DNA from: WHSW01 sp963821025
Lineage (GTDB): Bacteria > Actinomycetota > Thermoleophilia > Solirubrobacterales > 70-9
Length of the DNA stretch: 64,000 nucleotides
NCBI GenBank assembly: GCA_963821025.1
Contig: CAWGCG010000003.1
Coordinates: 558,001 to 622,000 of the forward strand
Direction of reading: 5' to 3'
The notes below the pieces were generated by a model. That model was not told where the DNA came from. It did not search any database and saw nothing but the letters and a program-made list of their open reading frames with translations. Made by a program: the position numbers and the translations under genes. Below are positions 1-7,443 of this stretch, in pieces; position 1 is the stretch's first letter; each line of letters begins with the position of its first letter.

Positions 1-159
1 GAGATCCAATCGGGTGACTTCGCCCGTGAATGGATCGCCGAGAATCGTGCCGGCGCCGAGAACTTCAACCGCTTGCGCGACGAGGCCAAGGAGCATCAGA
101 TCGAGTCGGTCGGCAAGGACCTGCGCTCGATGATGCCCTGGGTCGACCAGGAGTTCTAG
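1..159 (+). CDS. ilvC: Ketol-acid reductoisomerase, C-terminal end (partial)
   Basis: The first 52 codons in frame 1 end at TAG 157-159 and read as the C-terminal helical domain of ketol-acid reductoisomerase, with the typical stretch SGDFAREWIAEN near the start, a middle EGAG-like segment (RAGAENFNRLR) and a hydrophobic MMPWV near the end. The enzyme performs the isomerisation and NADPH reduction step of valine/isoleucine synthesis. The NADPH-binding domain lies outside the window to the left. The gene fits the branched-chain amino-acid theme of the following 20 kb. Identification is by recognition of the conserved C-terminus only. Confidence 0.9.
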   Translation, partial: EIQSGDFAREWIAENRAGAENFNRLRDEAKEHQIESVGKDLRSMMPWVDQEF

Positions 160-178
160 CCTTCACGAAGGGGGAGAG

Positions 179-799
179 ATGGAAGCCGTAACGCCCAACC
201 CGACGCCGTCACAGCCGACGCGATACCCGGTTCGCGTCGAGGCCGAGCGCCAGGACCGCTACCACCGCTTCCTGCCGCTGGTCAAGTGGTTGCTCGCGAT
301 CCCGCACTACTTCGTCCTCTTCTTCTTGCTGATCGGCGTCTTCTTCGCCAAGATCGTCGCCTTCTTCGCGGTCCTGTTCACCGGCCGCTACCCGGAGGGG
401 ATCTTCAGCTTCGTCACCGGTGTCCTCCGGTGGACGTGGAACGTGACCGCGTACGTCTACCTGCTCACCGATCGCTACCCGCCGTTCAGCCTCGAGGCCG
501 ATCGCTCGTATCCGGCCAGCTTCGAGATCGAGTACCCGAGCGATGGCGTCGACCGCTGGCGCCCGCTGGTCCAGTGGCTGCTGATCATCCCCTACGCGCT
601 GGTCGCCGCGGTGCTCACCTACTTGGCGGCGATCGTGGCCCTGATCGGGGTGTTCGTGATCCTGTTCACGGAGGAGCTCCCGGAGGGGATGTTCAAGCTG
701 ATCCTGATCCCCTACCGGTGGCAGCTGCGTGCGAGCGCCTACGCCTTCTTCATGGTCACGCGCTACCCGCCGTTCGAATGGGACGAGCAGCAGCGCTGA
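179..799 (+). CDS. DUF4389 family membrane protein
   Basis: This 206-residue protein is built from two similar halves. Each half has an RW..LV.WLL.IP entry, a long hydrophobic segment (about residues 40-68 and 132-165), a motif LFT..LPEG or LFTGRYPEG, and an ending TDRYPPF or TRYPPF. This internal duplication is characteristic of DUF4389 proteins, whose function is unknown. A strong ribosome binding site (GGGGGAGAG) precedes the ATG. It lies 19 bases after ilvC and converges with yjbQ, the two stop codons being adjacent. Membrane location is inferred from hydrophobicity. Confidence 0.8.
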   Translation: MEAVTPNPTPSQPTRYPVRVEAERQDRYHRFLPLVKWLLAIPHYFVLFFLLIGVFFAKIVAFFAVLFTGRYPEGIFSFVTGVLRWTWNVTAYVYLLTDRYPPFSLEADRSYPASFEIEYPSDGVDRWRPLVQWLLIIPYALVAAVLTYLAAIVALIGVFVILFTEELPEGMFKLILIPYRWQLRASAYAFFMVTRYPPFEWDEQQR

Positions 800-1261
800 T
801 CACTCACCGAGCACCTTGATCACCAGCCGCTTGCGCCGTCGGCCGTCGAACTCGACGTAGAAGATCGCCTGCCAGGGGCCGAGGTCGAGCCTGCCCTCGG
901 TCACCGGCACGATCACCTGGTGGTGGACGAGGAGATTCTTCAGGTGGGCATCGCCGTTGTCCTCGCCACCCCGATGGTGGCGGTAGTCGCCGGGATCGGG
1001 TGAGAGCTCGCGTGCCACCTCGTTCGCCGGCTCGCTCCACGACGGCGGTGCGAGCTTGTCGAGCCACTCGAGCGCATCCGCTTGGATCCCGGGCTCGTCG
1101 TCGTTGATCCAGACCGCGGCGGTGATGTGCATCGCCGAGATCAGCGCCATGCCCTCGGCGATCTGAGACTCGTCGACCGCAGCCTGGACCTCCTCGGTGA
1201 TCCTGATGAACTCGCGTCGCTGCGCGGTCTCGAAGGTGAGGTACTCGGTGTGGGCGTTCAT
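800..1261 (-). CDS. YjbQ/UPF0047 family protein
   Basis: This 153-residue protein has the family hallmark HHRGGEDNGDAHLKNLL (about residues 95-111), then QAIFYVEFDGRRRKR near the C-terminus. The length matches the family (about 130-150). Members have been linked to a thiamine-phosphate-synthase-like activity in E. coli, but the physiological role is uncertain. I chose ATG at 1261, which overlaps the stop of the upstream cupin remnant (TGATG); a TTG one codon earlier is also possible. The stop lies directly against the convergent DUF4389 gene. Confidence 0.85.
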   Translation of the reverse strand: MNAHTEYLTFETAQRREFIRITEEVQAAVDESQIAEGMALISAMHITAAVWINDDEPGIQADALEWLDKLAPPSWSEPANEVARELSPDPGDYRHHRGGEDNGDAHLKNLLVHHQVIVPVTEGRLDLGPWQAIFYVEFDGRRRKRLVIKVLGE

Positions 1262-1613
1262 CAACCCTGGTCGATCGGGCGCGAGCGCCCCTGCTCGCCA
1301 TCGGGCAGCTTGCCGTCGCGCCCGACGTAGCCACCCTCGGCGCCGACCACGACGTAGACGGCGTCGGCGGGTCCACGGTTGCGAATCGAGCGCACGGTCT
1401 CGGCACGGGGTAGAGCTCCGTCGGCGCTCGTGGTAGTGGCGAAGGCCTCCCAGCGGCCGGGAGGACGATCGCGTTGACGCCGAATTCGCTCACCTCGAGC
1501 TGGCGACGGATCTTGCGGAAGCCGTAACCTTCGCCCAACCCGTCGAGGCTGGCGACGGTGTAGCCGTCGCCCTCGATCGGCTCCCTCGCCTCGTTCGGGC
1601 CCACCTCGAGCAC
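1261..1613 (-). pseudogene. Degenerate cupin-domain protein
   Basis: Reading from GTG at 1613, the first frame gives a good cupin N-terminus (GYTVASLDGLGEGYGFRK, then FGVNAIVLPA). The metal-binding piece HYHER then appears in a second frame, TELY of the usual ELYFVHRG piece returns in the first, and the C-terminal part (VRSIRNRGPADAVYVVVGAE and GGYVGRDGKLPDGE) is in a third, ending at TGA 1261-1263. About 30 residues of the central beta-barrel are missing. This looks like a gene broken by several frameshifts and a deletion. The final frame still overlaps the yjbQ start, suggesting the two were once translationally coupled. Confidence 0.7.
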
Positions 1614-1644
1614 CCTACACCGCGCCCGCTCCGACCCAAGCACG

Positions 1645-2778
1645 ATGAACCAAGCCCTTGCACGCATACCGGACGAGCTCAGGCCCGCCGACGGGCGCTT
1701 CGGTTGCGGGCCCTCGAAGGTCCGCCCCGAGGCGGTCGCCGCGCTCGCCGAGCGCGCCGACGTGATTGGCACCTCCCACCGCCAGCGGCCGGTGAAGGAC
1801 CTGGTCGGCCGGATTCGCCGCGGGGTCGCCGAGCTGCTGGGCGCTCCGGATGGATACGAGGTCGCGCTCGGCAACGGAGGCACGACCGCTTTCTGGGACG
1901 CCGCCGCCGCCTGCCTGATCCGCGAGCGCTCCCTGCACCTGAGCTATGGCGAGTTCTCGGGCAAGTTCGCGCAGGTGAGCCGGGGCGCGCCTTTCCTCGC
2001 CGACCCGATCGTGGTCGAGGCCGACCCCGGCGACGCTCCCGAGCCGACCACCGATGCCGGCGCCGATGCGCTCGCCTGGGCCCAGAACGAGACCTCGACC
2101 GGAGTGAGCGTGCCGGTTGTGCGCCCGGCGGGCGCCGAGGCGCTGGTCTTGATCGACGCGACCTCGGCCGCCGGGGGCCTGGCGGTGGATCTGGGTCAGG
2201 CCGACGCCTATTACTTCGCGCCGCAGAAGGGGTTTAGCGCCGACGGCGGGCTCTGGCTGGCGCTGCTCAGTCCCGCGGCGATCGCTCGAATCGGCGAGCT
2301 CGACGGGGCCGCCGGTCGCTGGCAGCCCGCCTTCCTCTCGCTCTCGATCGCGCTCGAGAACTCGAGCAAGGACCAGACCTACAACACCCCCGCGCTGGCG
2401 ACCCTGCTGCTGTTGGCCGACCAGCTCGAGTGGATGCTCGCCGCCGGCGGCCTCGATTGGTGCGCCGCGCGGTGTCAGGCCTCGTCGTCGCGGCTCTACG
2501 GCTGGGCGGAGCGTGCCGATTTTGCGACCCCGTTCGTGTCCGATCCTGCGAAGCGGTCGCCGGTGGTCGGCACGATCGATTTCGATCAGCGGGTCGACGC
2601 GGCCGCGGTGGCGGCGAACCTGCGAGCGAACGGGATCGTCGACGTCGAGCCCTATCGCAAGCTCGGTCGCAACCAGCTGCGAATCGGGATGTTCCCCGCG
2701 GTCGAGACGGCCGACGTCGAAGCGCTCACCGCCTGCGTCGATTGGATCGTCGCCAACGCGCCGGGGGCGCTGCGGTGA
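1645..2778 (+). CDS. serC: Phosphoserine aminotransferase
   Basis: This 377-residue PLP enzyme of the actinobacterial SerC type converts 3-phosphohydroxypyruvate and glutamate to phosphoserine. The N-terminus has RFGCGPSKVRPEAV. The PLP-lysine is K195 in FAPQKGFSADGG, and IDATSAAGG carries the cofactor aspartate. The C-terminus DVEPYRKLGRNQLRIGMFP is typical. It overlaps serA by four bases (GTGA), so the pair forms a serine operon. No strong Shine-Dalgarno sequence precedes the ATG. Confidence 0.93.
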   Translation: MNQALARIPDELRPADGRFGCGPSKVRPEAVAALAERADVIGTSHRQRPVKDLVGRIRRGVAELLGAPDGYEVALGNGGTTAFWDAAAACLIRERSLHLSYGEFSGKFAQVSRGAPFLADPIVVEADPGDAPEPTTDAGADALAWAQNETSTGVSVPVVRPAGAEALVLIDATSAAGGLAVDLGQADAYYFAPQKGFSADGGLWLALLSPAAIARIGELDGAAGRWQPAFLSLSIALENSSKDQTYNTPALATLLLLADQLEWMLAAGGLDWCAARCQASSSRLYGWAERADFATPFVSDPAKRSPVVGTIDFDQRVDAAAVAANLRANGIVDVEPYRKLGRNQLRIGMFPAVETADVEALTACVDWIVANAPGALR

Positions 2779-4391
2779 CCGACGGCGCCGGCGCCGGCGA
2801 GCGCACGCTCACCGACCGGGTTCCCCGGGTCCTGATCAAGGAGAAGATCGCCGCCACCGGGGTGGATCTGCTGCGCTCGGACTTCGAGGTCGAACTCGGG
2901 CTGGAGATGGAAGCCGAGGAGCTCAACCGCAGAATCGGCGAGTTCGACGCGATCCTGATTCGCTCGGCGACGAAGCTCACCGCGGAGCTGATCGAGCGGG
3001 CCGGTCGCCTGCGTGTGATCGGTCGGGCCGGCACCGGCGTCGACAACGTCGACATCGAGGCCGCGACCAAGCGCGGGATCATCGTCGCCAACGCACCCGA
3101 GTCGAACTCGATCGCGGCCGCCGAGCACACGCTGGCGCTGGCGCTGGCGCTGGCACGAAACGTCCCTCAGGCACATGGTGCGCTGGTCGCGGGGGAGTGG
3201 GCGCGGTCTCGCTACAGCGGCAACGAGCTCTACGGCAAGACCCTTGGCGTGCTCGGCTTCGGCCGCATCGGCCAGCTGGTCGCCAAGCGCGCGCAGGGAT
3301 TCGAGATGGAGGTCGTCGGCTTCGACAAGTTCGTCGCCCCCGAACGCTTTCGCGAGCTCGGGGTGGAGGGCGTCGCGACCAGCGAGGAGCTCTACCGCCG
3401 CGCCGACGTGATCACGATCCATCTGCCGAAGACCCCGGAGACCGTCGGCTGGATCGATGCGGAGGCGATCGCCCAGATGCGCGAGGGGGTGCGGATCGTC
3501 AACTGCGCACGCGGCGAGCTGGTCGACCTCGACGCGCTCCTCGCCGGGCTCGAGTCGGGCCGGGTGGGCGGAGCCGCGCTCGACGTGTTCCCCTCGGAGC
3601 CGTTCACCGCCCATCCGCTGTTCGACCGCGACGACGTCGTCGTCACCCCGCACCTCGGGGCTTCGACCGCCGAGGCGCAGGACCGCGCCGGGATCGCCAC
3701 CGCCGAGCAGGTGCGCGCCGCGCTCAGCGGCGGCGTGGTCACGAACGCGGTCAACATCGCAGCGGTGCTACCCGAGACGATGGAGGCACTGGCGCCGTTC
3801 GTCCCGCTGTGCGAGAAGCTCGGCGCCCTCGCCCAGGGGCTGGCCGATGCCCCCACCGACCGGGTCCAGGTCGAGTTTCACGGCCGAGTCGCCGACCACG
3901 ACACACGCCTGCTCGGGATCGCGGTCCTGGTCGGGATCCTCTCCGGGCATACCGAGGAGCCGGTCAACCTGGTCAACGCCCCGGCGGTTGCCGAGGAACG
4001 CGGGATCGAGCTCGGCGAGCTCAAGCAGGTCTCCTCGGGGGACTTCACCGAGCTGATCAAAGTCAGGATCGGCGAGGTCGAGGTCGCCGGCACCGGGTTT
4101 GGGCCGCGCAACGTGCCCTATCTGGTCGGCGTCTGGGGTCACAGCTTCTACATGCCGTTCGCCGACCACCTGGCGATCTTCCGCTACGCCGACCGGCCGG
4201 GGATGATCGGCAGGGTCGGCACCGCCTTCGGCGTTCACGGGGTCAACATCGTCTCCGCCGCGGTCGGCGCCGAGGCGAGCGAGGGCGAGGCGGTGATGGC
4301 GCTGACCACCGACGGCCCCGTCCCCGACGCCGTGATCGACGAGATCGCTGCGGGCGAGGGCTTTTTCGCCGGCCGTGGGGTCGACGTCTAG
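2775..4391 (+). CDS. serA: D-3-phosphoglycerate dehydrogenase
   Basis: This 538-residue long-form SerA oxidises 3-phosphoglycerate to 3-phosphohydroxypyruvate, the committed step of serine synthesis. Visible parts are an N-terminal substrate domain, the NAD-binding loop GFGRIG (residues 161-166), the catalytic arginine in NCARGELVD, the SEPF segment, catalytic H293 in TPHLGAST, an intervening ASB-type domain (about 320-455) and a C-terminal ACT domain (FRYADRPGMIGRVG onward) that normally senses serine. The GTG start overlaps the serC stop. An in-frame ORF extends much further upstream but only inside serC, so I reject the longer start. Confidence 0.94.
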   Translation: MTDGAGAGERTLTDRVPRVLIKEKIAATGVDLLRSDFEVELGLEMEAEELNRRIGEFDAILIRSATKLTAELIERAGRLRVIGRAGTGVDNVDIEAATKRGIIVANAPESNSIAAAEHTLALALALARNVPQAHGALVAGEWARSRYSGNELYGKTLGVLGFGRIGQLVAKRAQGFEMEVVGFDKFVAPERFRELGVEGVATSEELYRRADVITIHLPKTPETVGWIDAEAIAQMREGVRIVNCARGELVDLDALLAGLESGRVGGAALDVFPSEPFTAHPLFDRDDVVVTPHLGASTAEAQDRAGIATAEQVRAALSGGVVTNAVNIAAVLPETMEALAPFVPLCEKLGALAQGLADAPTDRVQVEFHGRVADHDTRLLGIAVLVGILSGHTEEPVNLVNAPAVAEERGIELGELKQVSSGDFTELIKVRIGEVEVAGTGFGPRNVPYLVGVWGHSFYMPFADHLAIFRYADRPGMIGRVGTAFGVHGVNIVSAAVGAEASEGEAVMALTTDGPVPDAVIDEIAAGEGFFAGRGVDV

Positions 4392-4400
4392 CTCGAGGAT

Positions 4401-4406
4401 TAGAGT
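4401..4406 (+). promoter_or_regulatory. -10 hexamer of a probably leaderless gene (MDR)
   Basis: TAGAGT ends 7 bases before the GTG at 4414, with no Shine-Dalgarno sequence between. Confidence 0.5.
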
Positions 4407-4413
4407 CCGGCGG

Positions 4414-5442
4414 GTGCGAGCAGTCGTGATCACCGGCCATGGCGGCTCAGACGTGCTCAGGGTCGAGCAGCGCCCCGATCCCGAGGTCGGTCCGGGGGAG
4501 GTGCGGATCGCGGTTCGCGCCGCGGGGATCAACTTCGCCGACCTGATGGCGCGCACCGGCGCCTATCCCGACGCCCCGCCCCCGCCCTGCGTGGTCGGCT
4601 ACGAGGTCGCCGGCGAGGTCGAGAGCCTCGGCCCGGGGGTCGCTTCGCTCGCCGTCGGCGACCGGGTGCTGGCGGGTACACGGTTCGGCGGCTACGCCGA
4701 GCTGGTCACGGTGCCGGTCGAGCAGACGCTGGCGCTGCCGCACGGGATCAGCTTCGAGCAAGGCGCAGCGTTCCCGGTCAACTATGGGACCGCGTGGGCG
4801 GCGCTGATGATCATGGGCGGGTTGCGCGAGGGCGACCGGGTCCTGATCCACGGGGCCGGGGGTGGAGTCGGGATCGCGGCGACCCAGATCGCCACCCGGG
4901 TCGGCGCCGAGATCTACGGCACGGCGTCGCCGGCCAAGCACGACGCGATCCGCGACCAGGGGGTCGATCACCCGATCGATTACCGCAACCACGACTTCGC
5001 CGAGGAGGCGGTGAAGCTCAGCGGCGGCGCCGGGCTCGACCTGATCATCGACGCGATCGGACCGACCAGCTTCCGCAAGGACTACTCGATCCTGCGACCT
5101 GGCGGAAGGCTCGTGATGTACGGGCTCTCGGAGGTGCAGAGGGGCGAAAAGCGCGATCTGCCCGCCATCTTTCGGAGCCTCGCACGGATGCCCCTGGCGA
5201 CGATGCCGTGGTGGAAGAGCCTGCACGTGATGAGCGAGAACAAGGGCGTCTTCGGGCTCAACATGCTCAAGTGGTGGGACGAGGAGGGGCTCGACCGGCT
5301 CCTCGAGCCGCTCGGCGCTGGACTCGAGCGCGGCGATTACACCCCGGTTGTCGCCGAGGCCTTTCCCTTCGACCGCGCCCCCGAAGCGCATCGGTTCATC
5401 GCCGAGCGCCGCAACGTCGGCAAGGTAGTCCTCACCCCGTAG
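4414..5442 (+). CDS. Zinc-independent medium-chain reductase, quinone oxidoreductase-like
   Basis: This 342-residue protein has the GroES-like N-terminal half (GEVRIAVRAAGINFADLMAR, then VVGYEVAGEVESLG) and a Rossmann half with the dinucleotide loop HGAGGGVGIAATQIA near residue 147. Zinc-binding cysteines are absent, placing it with NADPH:quinone oxidoreductase/VAT-1-like reductases. The substrate cannot be told from sequence. Start GTG 4414 is chosen because the encoded RAVVITGHGG is the usual N-terminus and the -10-like hexamer lies just upstream; an ATG at 4375 inside serA is less likely. The stop abuts the next start codon. Confidence 0.85.
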   Translation: MRAVVITGHGGSDVLRVEQRPDPEVGPGEVRIAVRAAGINFADLMARTGAYPDAPPPPCVVGYEVAGEVESLGPGVASLAVGDRVLAGTRFGGYAELVTVPVEQTLALPHGISFEQGAAFPVNYGTAWAALMIMGGLREGDRVLIHGAGGGVGIAATQIATRVGAEIYGTASPAKHDAIRDQGVDHPIDYRNHDFAEEAVKLSGGAGLDLIIDAIGPTSFRKDYSILRPGGRLVMYGLSEVQRGEKRDLPAIFRSLARMPLATMPWWKSLHVMSENKGVFGLNMLKWWDEEGLDRLLEPLGAGLERGDYTPVVAEAFPFDRAPEAHRFIAERRNVGKVVLTP

Positions 5443-6192
5443 ATGTTCTCGACCCTCGCCTCAGTCGGCAGCGAGTTCCACCGCGAGATCGTCAGGACGG
5501 GCCAGCTGGCGGCGTTCCTGTTGTTCATCGCCCTCCTCGGCACCTTCGGCTTCATCCGCCTCTCCACCCACATGATCCGCGCACAGGTGAGCTGGTGGCC
5601 CGGCAATGTCTCCGTCGGCGGCACCCACGTCCACCACCTGGTCTTCGGCATCTTCGCCCTGTTGGTCTTCGGCTATATCGGGGTCGTACACGGCCCGCAC
5701 TCTCCCTGGCGCGAGATCATCGCGGTGCTGTTCGGGATCGGCGCCGGGCTCACCCTCGACGAGTACGCCCTCTGGCTCGAGCTTAAGGACGTCTACTGGG
5801 AGAAGGACGGTCGCAAGTCGGTCGACGCGATGATCGTCGCCTCCTGTCTCGCCGGGCTCGCCCTGATCGGGTTCTCGGCCTGGGTACGGCTTGCCGACGA
5901 CGTCAAGGACAGCGTCTTCACGGTGGTCGGCTTCTTCGGCTTCTTCGGCATCATGGTCGCGCTTGTCAACGCGGCGAAGGAGAAATTCTGGATGGCGATG
6001 GTCGGCCTGATCTTCTGGCCCGGCGCGGCGGTCAGCGCGGTGCGGCTGGCAAAGCCCCACTCGTTCTGGGCGCGGCGCTTTTACCGCAAGCGCAGGTTCA
6101 TCCAGCATGGCGAGCGCAAGCTCGAGCGCTCGCGGGCGCGTTATCCCGCCGGCGCACCACCGGCGACGCCGGGACCCGCGGCGACCACCTGA
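5443..6192 (+). CDS. Conserved integral membrane protein
   Basis: This 249-residue protein has about six hydrophobic segments (roughly residues 22-42, 65-82, 88-104, 132-150, 158-178, 184-202). A conserved-looking polar loop GGTHVHHLVFG and a membrane-embedded LDEYALWLELKDVYW contain histidines and acidic residues that could bind metal. I recognise the pattern as a conserved actinobacterial membrane protein without known function. It starts at the base after the MDR stop, so it is co-transcribed. Its last 52 bases overlap the 3' end of the convergent AI-2E family gene; the basic, Pro/Ala-rich tail lies in that overlap. Confidence 0.75.
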   Translation: MFSTLASVGSEFHREIVRTGQLAAFLLFIALLGTFGFIRLSTHMIRAQVSWWPGNVSVGGTHVHHLVFGIFALLVFGYIGVVHGPHSPWREIIAVLFGIGAGLTLDEYALWLELKDVYWEKDGRKSVDAMIVASCLAGLALIGFSAWVRLADDVKDSVFTVVGFFGFFGIMVALVNAAKEKFWMAMVGLIFWPGAAVSAVRLAKPHSFWARRFYRKRRFIQHGERKLERSRARYPAGAPPATPGPAATT

Positions 6193-7268
6193 TCGTCCTC
6201 GTCGGGCGCCGAGGCGGGGAAGAACTCATCGATGGCGACCGCGAGCGAGGCGGCGATCGGGATCGCCAGCAGCGCTCCCAGGATCCCGGCGAGCTGGGCG
6301 CCGGCGAGCACGACGACGATCGCCGCCACCGGGTGCACCCTGACCGCGTTGCGATAGAAGACCGGCTGGATCACGCGGTCCTGGAGCTGCTGGTAGATCA
6401 CGAACAGGGCCAGCCAGATGAGCACCGTGGTCGGGAAGTTGTCGAAGCACGCGACCACCGCGACCAGCACCCCGCCGATCGTGAACCCGACCAGTGGGAC
6501 GAGGTCGAAGAACGCGACCAAGACCGCCAGCGGGACCGCCAGGTCGACGCCAAGCAGCTCCAGCGCCAGCCAGGTGAAGACTCCCGCGAGCACCGCCAGC
6601 AGGACGTTGACCGAGACGTAGGAGCGGACGATGCGGGCGATCTTCGGGCCGATCCGGCGGAGCTTGTCACGCTCGGAGCGCGGCAGGCGCCCGGTGATCA
6701 GCTCGAATTGGCGGCCGCCGTCGAGCAGTAAGAAGAAGGCGAGGGTGAGCACGACGATCGCCTCGACCAGATTGTTGAGCAGTCCGACCGTGACCTCCTT
6801 CGCCGCGCCCGCGGCATCGCCCAGGGTTGACGGTAGGTTGGCCGCTTCCTTGCTCAGCAAGCCGGTGATGTTGTACTTCTCGTTCAGCTCCTGGAAGCTC
6901 GAGTTGTCGTTGGCCCAGTTCTCGAAGTCCTTGACGTAGGTGGGTAGCTTCGGGCCCAGCTGCTCCACCTCGCGGACGATCGGCGGGATCACCTCCAAGA
7001 CGAGAAAGGTGAATGCGACCCCGAAGATCACGTAGGCGACCAGGATCGCCGCCCACCGCGGCAGGCTGCGGCCGCGGATCCGCGGCCTTTGGACCAGCTC
7101 GACCAGCGGGCTCAGCGCCAGCGCCAGGAAGACCCCGGCGAGAAGCCAGCGGATCGTTGTCCGCACCTCGACCACGACGTGCTGCAACAGCAGTGCGACG
7201 CCAACCGCGATCAGGACGATCGCGACGATCTTGAACACGGCACGGGCCTCTATCCGTGAGGCGATCAT
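6141..7268 (-). CDS. AI-2E family transporter (PerM/UPF0118-like)
   Basis: This 375-residue membrane protein has the family layout: two N-terminal hydrophobic segments, a long middle soluble region (about residues 85-185) and a C-terminal block with FFDLVPLVGFTIGG and LGALLAIPIAASLAVAIDEFF. Some members export signalling molecules, others are Na+/H+ antiporters, so the substrate is unknown. ATG 7268 is used because upstream residues up to 7337 are Arg-rich and overlap the leucine leader region. The C-terminal coding end overlaps the convergent membrane protein by 52 bases. Confidence 0.82.
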   Translation of the reverse strand: MIASRIEARAVFKIVAIVLIAVGVALLLQHVVVEVRTTIRWLLAGVFLALALSPLVELVQRPRIRGRSLPRWAAILVAYVIFGVAFTFLVLEVIPPIVREVEQLGPKLPTYVKDFENWANDNSSFQELNEKYNITGLLSKEAANLPSTLGDAAGAAKEVTVGLLNNLVEAIVVLTLAFFLLLDGGRQFELITGRLPRSERDKLRRIGPKIARIVRSYVSVNVLLAVLAGVFTWLALELLGVDLAVPLAVLVAFFDLVPLVGFTIGGVLVAVVACFDNFPTTVLIWLALFVIYQQLQDRVIQPVFYRNAVRVHPVAAIVVVLAGAQLAGILGALLAIPIAASLAVAIDEFFPASAPDEDDQVVAAGPGVAGGAPAG

Positions 7269-7297
7269 CCGCGAACCGATTCGCCGTCGCCGTGCGC

Positions 7298-7303
7298 TAC
7301 CCT
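7298..7303 (+). promoter_or_regulatory. -10 hexamer upstream of the leucine leader peptide
   Basis: TACCCT, 14 bases before the ATG of the leader peptide at 7318. No convincing -35 element is visible. Confidence 0.35.
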
Positions 7304-7317
7304 GCGCCACGGAACCG

Positions 7318-7377
7318 ATGACCCAGCCGCTGCACACCCCGGCGCTTCTCCTGCTCCTCCCCCTGCGGGGGGAATGA
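7318..7377 (+). CDS. leuL: Leucine-rich leader peptide of leuA
   Basis: The 19-codon ORF MTQPLHTPALLLLLPLRGE ends at TGA 7375-7377, 66 bases before leuA. Seven of 19 codons are leucine, five in a row. Ribosome-mediated control by leucine leader peptides upstream of leuA is established for other actinobacteria. The RNA can fold a GC-rich hairpin over the last codons (CCCC-CTGC-GGGG) and another at 7383-7403 (GCGGC/GCCGC). The sequence shows the peptide and the hairpins; stalling at Leu codons is inference. It was found by reading the intergenic stretch, being too short for ordinary gene calling. Confidence 0.75.
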   Translation: MTQPLHTPALLLLLPLRGE

Positions 7378-7443
7378 TCGCCGGCGGCGCGACAGCCGCA
7401 AGCCCGTAACAGTCAACAGTTCCACGTAAAAGGAGAACGCCGG

